64,000 nt of DNA from CALXQW01 sp031553045. GTDB taxonomy: Bacteria; Verrucomicrobiota; Verrucomicrobiia; Opitutales; Intestinicryptomonadaceae. Within the stretch, counting starts at the first letter, position 1; every line of letters starts with the position of its first letter. The notes under the pieces are model-generated. The model worked only from the letters and a program-made list of their open reading frames with translations. It did no database searches and had not been told where the DNA came from. This document shows positions 52,733-60,188 of this stretch, in pieces. The position numbers and the translations under genes were made by a program. The stretch covers positions 55,495 to 119,494 of the forward strand of contig JAVBLZ010000016.1 of assembly GCA_031553045.1 (NCBI GenBank), written 5' to 3'.

Positions 52733-52989
52733 TATTCGTCTAAAATTGATATTATTGAAAGGCGCAGAGGGCTTTTTTTGTCGGCGACATATTCCCGAGT
52801 CGCACTGCCGTCTGCGCTGATTATAACCCTAGAGCCCATACCGCCGCCGAAGGGGCTTATGGCTATCACAGGGTCTCCATCTTCATTGCCACTGGAATCA
52901 ATAGGTTGGCAGATGAATAGCGAATGCCCTTTTGCGCTTTTATGCGCACAAGCCGCCACCACATTGCCAACTATTTTAGCCAGTTGCAT
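52732..52989 (-). CDS. BMC vertex protein, EutN/CcmL (BMC-P) family
   Basis: This is an 85-residue vertex protein. MQLAKIVGNVVAACAHKSAKGHSLFICQPID matches the EutN/CcmL N-terminal half, and VIAISPFGGGMGSRVIISADGSA the central beta-barrel. It lies directly after the aldehyde dehydrogenase gene (one-base gap) and shares one base with the next vertex gene. Confidence 0.93.
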   Translation of the reverse strand: MQLAKIVGNVVAACAHKSAKGHSLFICQPIDSSGNEDGDPVIAISPFGGGMGSRVIISADGSATREYVADKKSPLRLSIISILDE

Positions 52990-52990
52990 A

Positions 52991-54442
52991 TTAGAATATG
53001 TTTAAGTTGCCGACCATCACACAGCGACGCTTGCGTGTGAATGTTTTTGGGTTTGAAATGCCTTCGCCCGTAGCGGTCGCTATGGAGTAAGACAAATACC
53101 CTTCGCCGCCTAAGCCCAAGCCCGAAACACAAGGGCCGTTTTTGACAAACACCGTAGTATCCAAAGCCCTTGCCATAAGAGTCATTCTGGATACGTCTAA
53201 TGAGTGTATGAGGGCGCTGTGCTTATAGCCGTGCTCCGCCGTCATGGCGCATTCCAAAGCCTCATCAAAGTCTTTGACTTTAACGATAGGCAACATGGGC
53301 ATCATCTGTTCTTCAATCACGAAAGGATGATTTGTGTCTGTTTGCGCAAACAAGAGCTGAGTGCCGGAAGGAATGCTTACGCCTGCCGCACGTGCCAATT
53401 CTTCAGGGTCTTTGCCTACCAAATCCCTCTTGAGCACATAGTGGCCGTTCTTATTTTCAAAAGCCGCATTTGTGAGCCTTTCAAGCGCCGCCCCTGCAAT
53501 TTCAAAACCGCCATTTTTGCGCATTGCGGCTATGAATTTGTCATAAGCTGCTTCAAGCACAAAAACTTCTTTTTCGCCAACGCAGAGCAAATTGTTGTCA
53601 TAAGCGCAACCTGTGATGATATCTTTTGCCGCCTTATTGGGGCAGACAGTTTCATCAACTATTACAGGCGGATTGCCCGGGCCTGCACAAATACATTTTT
53701 TGCCAGACTTCATGGCAGCCGCCACAACGCCTGGGCCGCCGGTTATACACATGATTGCAACATCGGGGTTCTGCGCCAGAGCATTAAAAGAATCTAAAGT
53801 TGGCTTTTCAATGCAGCAGATTAAATTTTTGATGCCAAGCTTTTGCTCAATAGCCTTATTGAAAGTGCTGACAGCCAAAACTGCGCTCTTTGCGCCACCG
53901 GGGTGCGGATTGAAAACTATTGCGTTGCCCGCCGCCACCATGTTGACAATATTGCCCGCAATAGTTGGTATAGAATGCGTAAGGGGCGTTATTGCGCCTA
54001 TCACACCGTAGGGGGTGAATTCTTCAAGCATTATGCCGTTGTCGCCGCTAAAAGCATCCGGCCTGAGCCATTCTGTGGAAGGTACGCCAGCTACAATCTG
54101 CAGTTTTTCAACCTTGTGATCCAACCTGCCGATTTTTGTTTCGTCATACTCAAACTTACCCCAGGAAACCGCATTTGCTATTGTGAGGTCTTTTACAATC
54201 TTCACAACATCGTCTCTGCCCTTTATGCCAAGGCTGGAAAGCTTTTTAAACGCCTGCTTTGCGGCTTTTACAGCCTCAGCAACGTCATTAAAGATGCCCA
54301 CGCTTGAATCCGCCTCGGCAACGCTTGCGTTGTGTTTTTCTTGCCTGCAAGGACAATCCGCAGGCGGCTCGCCATTGGTTATCTTGCCCACAACGTCGCG
54401 AACTATGCGGCGTATTGATTCTTCATCGAATTGAAAGCTCAT
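52991..54442 (-). CDS. CoA-acylating aldehyde dehydrogenase (PduP/EutE type)
   Basis: This is a 483-residue enzyme that would convert lactaldehyde plus CoA and NAD to lactyl-CoA inside the organelle. The N-terminus FDEESIRRIVRDVVGKI (5-21) is a typical amphipathic encapsulation peptide, followed by a Cys/Pro-rich linker (CPC at 30-32). EEFTPYGVIGAITPLTHS is family-specific, and the nucleophile is Cys287 in AYDNNLLCVGEKE. Length is typical of PduP. It shares one base with the upstream vertex gene. Confidence 0.94.
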   Translation of the reverse strand: MSFQFDEESIRRIVRDVVGKITNGEPPADCPCRQEKHNASVAEADSSVGIFNDVAEAVKAAKQAFKKLSSLGIKGRDDVVKIVKDLTIANAVSWGKFEYDETKIGRLDHKVEKLQIVAGVPSTEWLRPDAFSGDNGIMLEEFTPYGVIGAITPLTHSIPTIAGNIVNMVAAGNAIVFNPHPGGAKSAVLAVSTFNKAIEQKLGIKNLICCIEKPTLDSFNALAQNPDVAIMCITGGPGVVAAAMKSGKKCICAGPGNPPVIVDETVCPNKAAKDIITGCAYDNNLLCVGEKEVFVLEAAYDKFIAAMRKNGGFEIAGAALERLTNAAFENKNGHYVLKRDLVGKDPEELARAAGVSIPSGTQLLFAQTDTNHPFVIEEQMMPMLPIVKVKDFDEALECAMTAEHGYKHSALIHSLDVSRMTLMARALDTTVFVKNGPCVSGLGLGGEGYLSYSIATATGEGISNPKTFTRKRRCVMVGNLNIF

Positions 54443-54753
54443 TACTTTTTATCGTTTTTGTATAAAGGTTTGTTCATTACATCCACGCTATCGACAATGC
54501 CGACAACAGCAGCGTCCACGGGAAGTTCTTTGAGGCCCTCCGCCTGACGTGCGCTGGAGCCTTGGCAAAAGAGCACAATTTGCCCTTCACCCGCACCCAA
54601 AGAGTCTAAAGCCACAATGGTGGTCTTACCCTCTATGAGGCTTGCGCCGTCAGTATCGACCTGCAAGGGGCGAAGTATAGAAAGCTTCTTTCCCTTGAGC
54701 TTGCCGTCTTTCTGAGTGGCGACAACCTGCCCTGTTACTTTTGCAAGCAGCAT
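54442..54753 (-). CDS. BMC vertex protein, EutN/CcmL (BMC-P) family
   Basis: This is a 103-residue vertex protein. MLLAKVTGQVVATQKDGKLKGKKLSILRPLQVD is a clear EutN/CcmL N-terminus, then VALDSLGAGEGQIVLFCQGSSAR. It is the longest of the three vertex proteins, with about ten extra residues after the last strand. It lies nine bases after a BMC-H gene. Confidence 0.94.
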   Translation of the reverse strand: MLLAKVTGQVVATQKDGKLKGKKLSILRPLQVDTDGASLIEGKTTIVALDSLGAGEGQIVLFCQGSSARQAEGLKELPVDAAVVGIVDSVDVMNKPLYKNDKK

Positions 54754-54762
54754 AGCGCCCTC

Positions 54763-55053
54763 TTACTTCTTTACGCTTTTTGCGCCGACCAAAGAAGACA
54801 CAATCTCGCTGCTTGGGCGTGCTATAACGTGTGCGCTGAGCACTGTGCCTACTTCAGAAGCGGCGTTTGCGCCTGCGTCTATTGCAGCCTTTACGCTAGC
54901 AACATCGCCCGCAATCTGGACGCTCATATATGCGCCGCCGCTATCTTTTACGCCGCCTGTGAGCGTTACGCTTGCCGCTTTGAGCATAGCGTCTGTGCCC
55001 TTAACGAGCGCTACCAAACCTTTTGTTTCTAAAACACCTATTGCATTTGCCAT
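54763..55053 (-). CDS. BMC hexamer shell protein (BMC-H), unusual pore loop
   Basis: This is a 96-residue Pfam BMC-domain shell protein: AIGVLETKGLVALVKGTDAMLKAASVTL is the canonical first half, and IAGDVASVKAAIDAGANAAS and AHVIARPSSEI follow. The loop lining the hexamer pore reads KDSGGAY, whereas its two paralogues have KVGSG and KIGGG, so this pore is more polar. An AAAGGAAAA ribosome-binding site precedes the ATG, consistent with strong expression. Confidence 0.95.
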   Translation of the reverse strand: MANAIGVLETKGLVALVKGTDAMLKAASVTLTGGVKDSGGAYMSVQIAGDVASVKAAIDAGANAASEVGTVLSAHVIARPSSEIVSSLVGAKSVKK

Positions 55054-55095
55054 TTTTGTTTTCCTTTTCTGAGTTATTAATTTGTTTTGAAATTT

Positions 55096-56277
55096 TTATT
55101 TGTGCGAAAGATAACGCTGAACCTCTCTGGCTATGACAATTTCTTCATTTGCATATACCAGCGCAACCTTTACCTTTGCGTTTTCGGGGCTTATCAAGCC
55201 CTCCACACCTTTGGGCATGTTTGAATTTTTTTCAGAGTCTATGTAAGCGCCCAAGAAGCCCAGACCCTCTATAATTTTTTCACGTATCCACGGGTTATTT
55301 TCCGCAATTCCACCGCTAAAAGATATGCAGTCAAGCCCGCCCAACTGCGCCGCAAAAGAACCTATCTGCGACTTTGTGTCGTTAACTAAAACTTCTATAG
55401 CAAGTTGAGCATCGGCATTGCCTTCTTTGGCGGATACGGCAATATCCCGCATATCGTTTGATACGCCGCTTACGCCCAGCAAACCGCCACGCTTAGACAA
55501 ATCTTCAAGAGCCTCCTGCATAGAGATGCCAAAAGCCTGCATTGCGAAAGGCACTGCCATTACGTCAATATCGCCAACCCTGTTGTTCTGCGGCAGACCG
55601 CTTTGGGGGCTAAAGCCCATGCTAGCACCTACCGCCGCACCGTCTAAAACACCGCAGACACTGCTGGAGCCGCCCATGTGGCAGTTCACAACTTTAAAGC
55701 TTTTTGCAAGCTTTAGCCTGCCGCCGTTTACGTAGAGCATCTTTGCGCTCTCGGCAGCTTCAATATTGCCACAGAGTTCGGCGGCACGTTCAGCCGCATA
55801 TTTGTGGCTTGCGCCGTGGAAACCGTTTCTTTGTATGCCCGCTTCATGCCATTTTTTCGGCACTGCGTACCTGTGCCAAGCCAAAGGCGCATACTGATAA
55901 AACGATGTCTCAAAAAGAGCCATGCGCTTTGCCTTTGGCAGGGTTTTTTCAAAAGCCTTGATTGCGGCAATATACGGTGGATTATGCGCAGGCGCTACAA
56001 AAACCATGTCTTCCAGAGCTTGCAGAACTTTACCGTCAACCTCTCTCAAACCTGAAACGTCTTTGCCCAAGACAGTTTTGAAGGCAACCGCATCTATATC
56101 CAAAGCGGACACATTTGCGTCTTGCTTGATTTTTTCAAGGCCTTCTTCAATAGCTTTCTCATAGTTGCTCACACGCTCAATGCCGCCACGGGCAAGCACA
56201 TTACACTCGTCTTTGATTACCTCAAAAAGAGTGTACTTGTAGCTCGTAGAGCCGACATTGGCGATGAGAACCTTCAT
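55096..56277 (-). CDS. ackA: Acetate/propionate kinase family protein, BMC-associated
   Basis: This is a 393-residue acetokinase. The phosphate-binding N-terminus is LIANVGSTSYKYTLFEV, GFHGASHKYAAERAAEL is PROSITE-like, VVNCHMGGSSSVCGVLDG carries the active-site region, and FSGGIAENNPWIREKI is near the end. Within the organelle pathway it would take acyl-phosphate from PduL and make ATP plus lactate (or acetate or propionate). It lies between two BMC-H genes in the operon. Confidence 0.93.
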   Translation of the reverse strand: MKVLIANVGSTSYKYTLFEVIKDECNVLARGGIERVSNYEKAIEEGLEKIKQDANVSALDIDAVAFKTVLGKDVSGLREVDGKVLQALEDMVFVAPAHNPPYIAAIKAFEKTLPKAKRMALFETSFYQYAPLAWHRYAVPKKWHEAGIQRNGFHGASHKYAAERAAELCGNIEAAESAKMLYVNGGRLKLAKSFKVVNCHMGGSSSVCGVLDGAAVGASMGFSPQSGLPQNNRVGDIDVMAVPFAMQAFGISMQEALEDLSKRGGLLGVSGVSNDMRDIAVSAKEGNADAQLAIEVLVNDTKSQIGSFAAQLGGLDCISFSGGIAENNPWIREKIIEGLGFLGAYIDSEKNSNMPKGVEGLISPENAKVKVALVYANEEIVIAREVQRYLSHK

Positions 56278-56298
56278 AAGAAATAAGCGCCTGTTTTA

Positions 56299-56580
56299 TT
56301 ATTGACCCAAGAAAGAGCCAAGCTTGCTCAATTCTTCATGGGGGCGTGCAATCACGTCGATGGCGACAACTTCGCCAGCCTTGCTTGCTGCATCTGCTGC
56401 TGCGTCCATTGCTGCCTTAACGCTTGCAACGTCGCCCGCAAAAAATACGGCAACCAAACCACTGCCAACTTTGTTCCAGCCTGTCATTGTTACGCTGGCG
56501 GCCTTCATGGCTGCGTCGGCGGCAACCATTGCAGACACCAAACCCTTAGTTTCTATCATTCCTAATGCTTGATTATTCAT
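56299..56580 (-). CDS. BMC hexamer shell protein (BMC-H)
   Basis: This is a 93-residue BMC-domain protein. ALGMIETKGLVSAMVAADAAMKAASVTM, the pore loop NKVGSGLVAV, FAGDVASVKAAMDAAADAAS and DVIARPHEELSKL are all standard. A TAGGAGAA ribosome-binding site precedes the ATG. It is one of three BMC-H paralogues. Confidence 0.96.
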   Translation of the reverse strand: MNNQALGMIETKGLVSAMVAADAAMKAASVTMTGWNKVGSGLVAVFFAGDVASVKAAMDAAADAASKAGEVVAIDVIARPHEELSKLGSFLGQ

Positions 56581-56598
56581 AGTATAAATTCTCCTATA

Positions 56599-56868
56599 TT
56601 ATTTTGTGAAAGATTCCACAAGCTGCGCATGCGGACGTGCAATTACGGTTGAACCCACAAGTTCTCCAACTGCGCTTGCCGCAGCAGAACCCGCTTCAAC
56701 AGCCGCTTTAACGCTGCCAACGTCGCCCTTAACAACAACGGTTAAAAAACCGCCGCCGATTTTGAGATTTGCAACAATCTCAACATTTGCCGCTTTGACC
56801 ATTGCGTCTGAAGCTTCAACATTACCTGTGAAGCCCTTTGTTTCAATCATTCCTATTGATTCGCTCAT
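56599..56868 (-). CDS. BMC hexamer shell protein (BMC-H)
   Basis: This is an 89-residue BMC-domain protein. SIGMIETKGFTGNVEASDAMVKAANVEI, the pore loop LKIGGGFLTV, VKGDVGSVKAAVEAGSAAAS and TVIARPHAQLVESF are present. A strong AAAAGGAAAAG site precedes the start. It is the shortest and probably the main facet protein, judged only by its promoter-proximal position. Confidence 0.96.
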   Translation of the reverse strand: MSESIGMIETKGFTGNVEASDAMVKAANVEIVANLKIGGGFLTVVVKGDVGSVKAAVEAGSAAASAVGELVGSTVIARPHAQLVESFTK

Positions 56869-56909
56869 TTCTTTTCCTTTTTTGATTTATAATTTTTAAG
56901 TTAAATTTT

Positions 56910-57575
56910 TTATTTAAGAAGCTCGCAAACTATGCCGTCTTCAAGACCGCAGGCGTTGCCTTCATCAGTATCTATATGCGCTTCCAAACGCAGACCTTCC
57001 GCAATGCGGCAGAGCACGTCTTCAAAAATCACGGGGTTTGGACCGTGCACTTTAAGCTTCATCATTTGCTTATCTTTTACACCGTAAAATTTTGCGTCTT
57101 CCGGCCCCATGTGCACGTGGCGGCCAGCTCTTATTACACCCTGCTTAAGCTCATAAAAACCTTTTGGCCCCATGAGCATACAACCAGGAGTACCCTTGAC
57201 ATCGCCGCTATGGCGCACGGGTATATCAAAGCCCAAAGCCCTTGCGTCGGTGAGCGCAAGCTCAACCTGACTGTCTGGCCTGCAAGGGCCCAAAATACGC
57301 AAGTTGGAAATTATACGGCTTCTTGGACCTATCAAAGTAACAGATTCCTTTGCAGCAAAATGGCCTTTTTGATAGAGCCACTTGTGCACGGTAAGCTCAT
57401 AACCCTTGCCGAAAAGGGCTTCCACCGCCTCATGAGTAAGATGGCAGTGGCGCGCACTCACATTTACATAAAGAGGATTGGGCGCAAAAGCCTGCTTTGG
57501 CACAGACAGCTTAAGCTGCTTATAAACAGCCTCTCTAATGAGATTTTCAACAACTTTTCTATCCGGTAAACTCAT
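56910..57575 (-). CDS. pduL: Phosphate propanoyltransferase PduL
   Basis: This is a 221-residue phosphotransacylase of the PduL family, which regenerates CoA inside the organelle by turning acyl-CoA into acyl-phosphate. The N-terminal DRKVVENLIREAVYKQL (5-21) is a likely encapsulation peptide. Zinc ligands are in VNVSARHCHLTHEAVEALFG and GRHVHMGPEDAKFYG. GDVKGTPGCMLMGPKG and the C-terminal EAHIDTDEGNACGLEDG are family motifs. It is the first gene of the eleven-gene BMC operon. Confidence 0.95.
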   Translation of the reverse strand: MSLPDRKVVENLIREAVYKQLKLSVPKQAFAPNPLYVNVSARHCHLTHEAVEALFGKGYELTVHKWLYQKGHFAAKESVTLIGPRSRIISNLRILGPCRPDSQVELALTDARALGFDIPVRHSGDVKGTPGCMLMGPKGFYELKQGVIRAGRHVHMGPEDAKFYGVKDKQMMKLKVHGPNPVIFEDVLCRIAEGLRLEAHIDTDEGNACGLEDGIVCELLK

Positions 57576-57870
57576 CTTTTTAGCCTAAGTAAAATTTAAA
57601 ATTCTCCACCAAAGTTTTTCTCAATTTTTCAAAAAAACTTCTGCAATTAAACGACTATCCTTGCGGAATAATCGCTCTTTAGAGAAACCCAATCTGTGCT
57701 TTTCTTTTGAAAAATACAAACTTTTTCTAAAAAATTTTCTACATATAATCCAAATAAAACCAAACAAATCAAGCATAAAATCAAGAAATATCCAATTTTT
57801 TTGAAAATCCAAAGTTTTTATGTGGAAAAAGTTTGACTAGGAGTCTTAAGCGGCGTCTTATTAGAAAATT
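57576..57870. promoter_or_regulatory. Divergent regulatory region between the BMC operon and the DeoR gene
   Basis: These 295 very AT-rich bases have no credible gene. CCAAAGTTTTT occurs as a direct repeat at 57609-57619 and 57809-57819. CAAACTTTTTC (57717-57727) is a perfect 11-base inverted repeat of GAAAAAGTTTG (57825-57835). These sites are spaced 90-100 bases apart and suit a DeoR-family repressor that loops DNA (inference). A start at the DeoR ATG 57871 has no strong ribosome-binding site. Confidence 0.5.
57742..57772 (-). promoter_or_regulatory. Candidate sigma-70 promoter for the BMC operon
   Basis: On the minus strand TTGATT (57772-57767) is followed after 17-19 bases by ATTATATG (57749-57742), a reasonable -35/-10 pair about 165 bases before pduL. 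The palindromic arm CAAACTTTTTC at 57717-57727 would lie just downstream of the start point, as for an operator. Composition is so AT-rich that chance matches are likely. Confidence 0.3.
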
Positions 57871-58623
57871 ATGTTAGCAAGACAAAGACACAGGGTTATT
57901 TTAAATATGCTTGAAACCCAGCCAAGCCTAAGAACTATTGAGCTGGCAAAGCTTTTCAACGTAACAGATGAAACTATCAGGAGAGATTTGGAGTCTTTGG
58001 ATGCCGAAAACAAGCTGATACGCACACACGGCGGCGCACTCAGGATAGAAAAGCGCATCAGCGACCTGCCCTTGCATAAAAGGCTCAAAGAAAATCGCAG
58101 CGCAAAGCAGGAGATTGCAAGCAAAGCGCTTGGTCTAATAAAAGAGACCGAGACAATTTTGCTGGATTCAAGCTCTACCGCCCTTGCCCTTGCCGAGGCT
58201 TTGCCAGACATGAAGCTTACGATAATCACAAACGCCCACGACGTTGTAATGCCCTTGATGGCAAAGACAAAAATTACAACAATTTTGACGGGCGGCAAGC
58301 TGGACAAAGAAAGCCACAGCTTTGGCGGATACCTTGCTTGGAACGCCGTAAAGAAATTTTCCGTGGATAAAATTTTCTTTTCCGCAAACGGCCTTGATTT
58401 GGAGCGTGGTGCGAGCGAGGCTGTTGAAGTCCACGCTGAATTTAAGGAAAATGTTTTGCCGCTTTGCCATGAAAAAATCTTACTTTGCGACTCCACAAAA
58501 TTCGGCGTACGCAGCACCCGATTTTTTGCCGATTTTGACATGATAGACAAGCTCATCACAGACTCCGCCGCAGACCCAAGCTTCAAAGACAAGCTTGAAT
58601 CTATGGGCGTAAGCTTGGTGTAG
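57871..58623 (+). CDS. DeoR-family transcriptional regulator
   Basis: This is a 250-residue repressor type. The N-terminal helix-turn-helix is LRTIELAKLFNVTDETIRRDLESLDAENKLIRTHGGA, the DeoR signature. The rest is a sugar-phosphate-sensing DeoRC domain (LDSSSTALALAEALPDMKLTIITN, FSANGLDLERGASEA). It is divergent from the BMC operon and most likely controls it in response to a sugar phosphate such as fuculose or rhamnulose 1-phosphate (inference). Length is usual. Confidence 0.93.
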   Translation: MLARQRHRVILNMLETQPSLRTIELAKLFNVTDETIRRDLESLDAENKLIRTHGGALRIEKRISDLPLHKRLKENRSAKQEIASKALGLIKETETILLDSSSTALALAEALPDMKLTIITNAHDVVMPLMAKTKITTILTGGKLDKESHSFGGYLAWNAVKKFSVDKIFFSANGLDLERGASEAVEVHAEFKENVLPLCHEKILLCDSTKFGVRSTRFFADFDMIDKLITDSAADPSFKDKLESMGVSLV

Positions 58624-58820
58624 GCTTGAACCAACCCATATCCAATCAAGTTGCGCAAAAAACGGATCAAGATATTATACATCGTCCATGAGCTAAGGCG
58701 TGGACTAAGTGTTGGTCTTGAGAAACCTCATTAAACTTGAGTTGTCGAATTAAATTCGAGAACAAAGTTATATCAAAATAGCGAGGCTGTGAAATAAGCA
58801 AAAATAGAGGCACTCCGAAA
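58624..58820. other. Gene-free gap after the DeoR gene
   Basis: This 197-base convergent interval has no supported gene. It contains the palindrome TCGAATTAAATTCGA (58745-58759). A short minus-strand frame crosses it (58667-58849) but overlaps the PIN gene end and shows nothing recognisable. Composition shifts here to the AT-rich style of the next two genes. Confidence 0.5.
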
Positions 58821-59297
58821 TCATGAGACGGAAAGCTCAGATTGACCATTGTTAAAGCATGATATGCAAAATGGTTCCGAGATTAAAATAGACCGCAATG
58901 CAACAATTCCCTTTTGTCTTAAATTATTGATATGCGTGTGCATTTTTTCGTCATCAGTTATTAGGACTGTGTGCCCACGAGTCATGGCGTGTCCTATAAT
59001 CTTGAAATCATCTTTTATTTGATTACGAGGCTCTCCCGCCAAAATATGTTCTTTAAATTTTACATTTTCCGATGCTGCGCCATCTTGCGTATTGTAAGCT
59101 ATGTCCGTTATGGAGTCCAATGGAATTTCTTCAAGCTTACCTGCTATACAATACTCATATATCGCAATAGAAGATATGTACAAAGGATATTCTTTCTCGA
59201 GGCAGTATTTGTAATAGGCTTTTGCCGTAGCATGACTCGACCTTTTCGAATCCAAAAGGGCAATTACAAAACCCGTATCCAACATAACTTTATGCAT
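58821..59297 (-). CDS. PIN-domain protein (VapC-like ribonuclease)
   Basis: This is a 158-residue protein with the PIN pattern: MLDTGFVIALLD (first acidic residue Asp7), IAIYEYCIAGKLEEI (Glu), then KDDFKIIGHAMTRGHTVLITDDEKM (the C-terminal acidic cluster). I use ATG 59297, which leaves AAGGA seven bases upstream. An ATG at 59303 would sit almost on that site. It overlaps the upstream partner gene by eight bases, the usual toxin-antitoxin geometry. VapC toxins cut tRNA or rRNA, but the target here is unknown. It is slightly longer than typical VapC (130-140). Confidence 0.75.
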   Translation of the reverse strand: MHKVMLDTGFVIALLDSKRSSHATAKAYYKYCLEKEYPLYISSIAIYEYCIAGKLEEIPLDSITDIAYNTQDGAASENVKFKEHILAGEPRNQIKDDFKIIGHAMTRGHTVLITDDEKMHTHINNLRQKGIVALRSILISEPFCISCFNNGQSELSVS

Positions 59298-60072
59298 GAT
59301 CATTCCTTAATTCTTCGAGCCAGCGTTTTGAGTCTATATTTTCCCAACTTTTCGCTGCTTTATTTATAAGGGCATTCAACTTATCTTCATCATACTTTGG
59401 CATATCTTTAATTGCCAAAAGCACGTAATTGCGACGATCTCCGGTAGTAATATTAACTTCACCACTTACGAGCAAGCGCTTCGTTTGGAAAATGAAATTT
59501 TCTTTTTGATCCTTAAGAATGTTGGATTTGGAATCTATAACAATTGTCTTCGTTACCCCTATGGGACGTACATGAATATTTACGTTATTCATCCCTCCGG
59601 CCTCAACTATATTTCCGACAATATAGTCTTCAAAATGAACCCATTGAGCGGTACTCCGATCTTTCAAATCGGTATCTTTCGTAATCTCCAAGATGGGTAT
59701 CGGCAAATTGGTCTGCTTTATTATGTATTCCTTACTACCGCTTGTCTTTGCTTCAGATTGCCAACTCTTAACAATCTCCGCTCTAGGCTTATCCATCTTG
59801 TGAAAATCACTTTTTGCCGCAAAAGCAATTTGCTCTGACAATATGGAAATTAATGCAGCACCCAATATTGGTTTTATTTTTAGAGAACCCTCGCCTATAC
59901 TTATACGTAATTCTTCAGTACGGAATTCTTTATTTGAACCAATCAAAAACTTCCGCAAGTCTTTTGCGTAATCCGCAAGCACATCTAAAGGCACATTATC
60001 AGGCGTAAAAACTGAACCATCTTTGGTCTTGCCTTTCAAATAGAACTCAAACTGCACTCCAGAATCTTTCAT
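59290..60072 (-). CDS. Hypothetical partner of the PIN protein, 260 residues
   Basis: I do not recognise this family. It is soluble, with no signal peptide. The N-terminal half has FEFYLKGKTKDGSVFTPDNVPLDVLADYAKDLRKFLIG and LRISIGEGSLKIKPIL; the rest is beta-rich, ending in a helix (SWENIDSKRWLEEL). It overlaps the PIN gene by eight bases with its stop inside it, so it is co-translated and could be the antitoxin or a regulator. At 260 residues it is far longer than usual VapB antitoxins and has no clear DNA-binding motif. AT-rich base use suggests acquisition. Confidence 0.62.
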   Translation of the reverse strand: MKDSGVQFEFYLKGKTKDGSVFTPDNVPLDVLADYAKDLRKFLIGSNKEFRTEELRISIGEGSLKIKPILGAALISILSEQIAFAAKSDFHKMDKPRAEIVKSWQSEAKTSGSKEYIIKQTNLPIPILEITKDTDLKDRSTAQWVHFEDYIVGNIVEAGGMNNVNIHVRPIGVTKTIVIDSKSNILKDQKENFIFQTKRLLVSGEVNITTGDRRNYVLLAIKDMPKYDEDKLNALINKAAKSWENIDSKRWLEELRNDHA

Positions 60073-60188
60073 AAATTATTTTACATTTCCTTTATAAATC
60101 AGGCCTCTTTAATCTGTCAATCGTGAAATACCCATTAATGCTTATTGGGACTATTACGACATTAATGAAAAACGGAATATCAAATGTG

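Noticed and set aside
57861..58682. A 273-residue open frame on the minus strand opposite the DeoR gene
   Set aside because: The plus strand encodes an unmistakable DeoR protein over the same span. The antisense frame is Ser/Leu-rich and shows no motif.
58667..58849. A short minus-strand frame after the PIN gene as a gene remnant
   Set aside because: It overlaps the PIN C-terminus, has no recognisable motif, and the region is probably non-coding.
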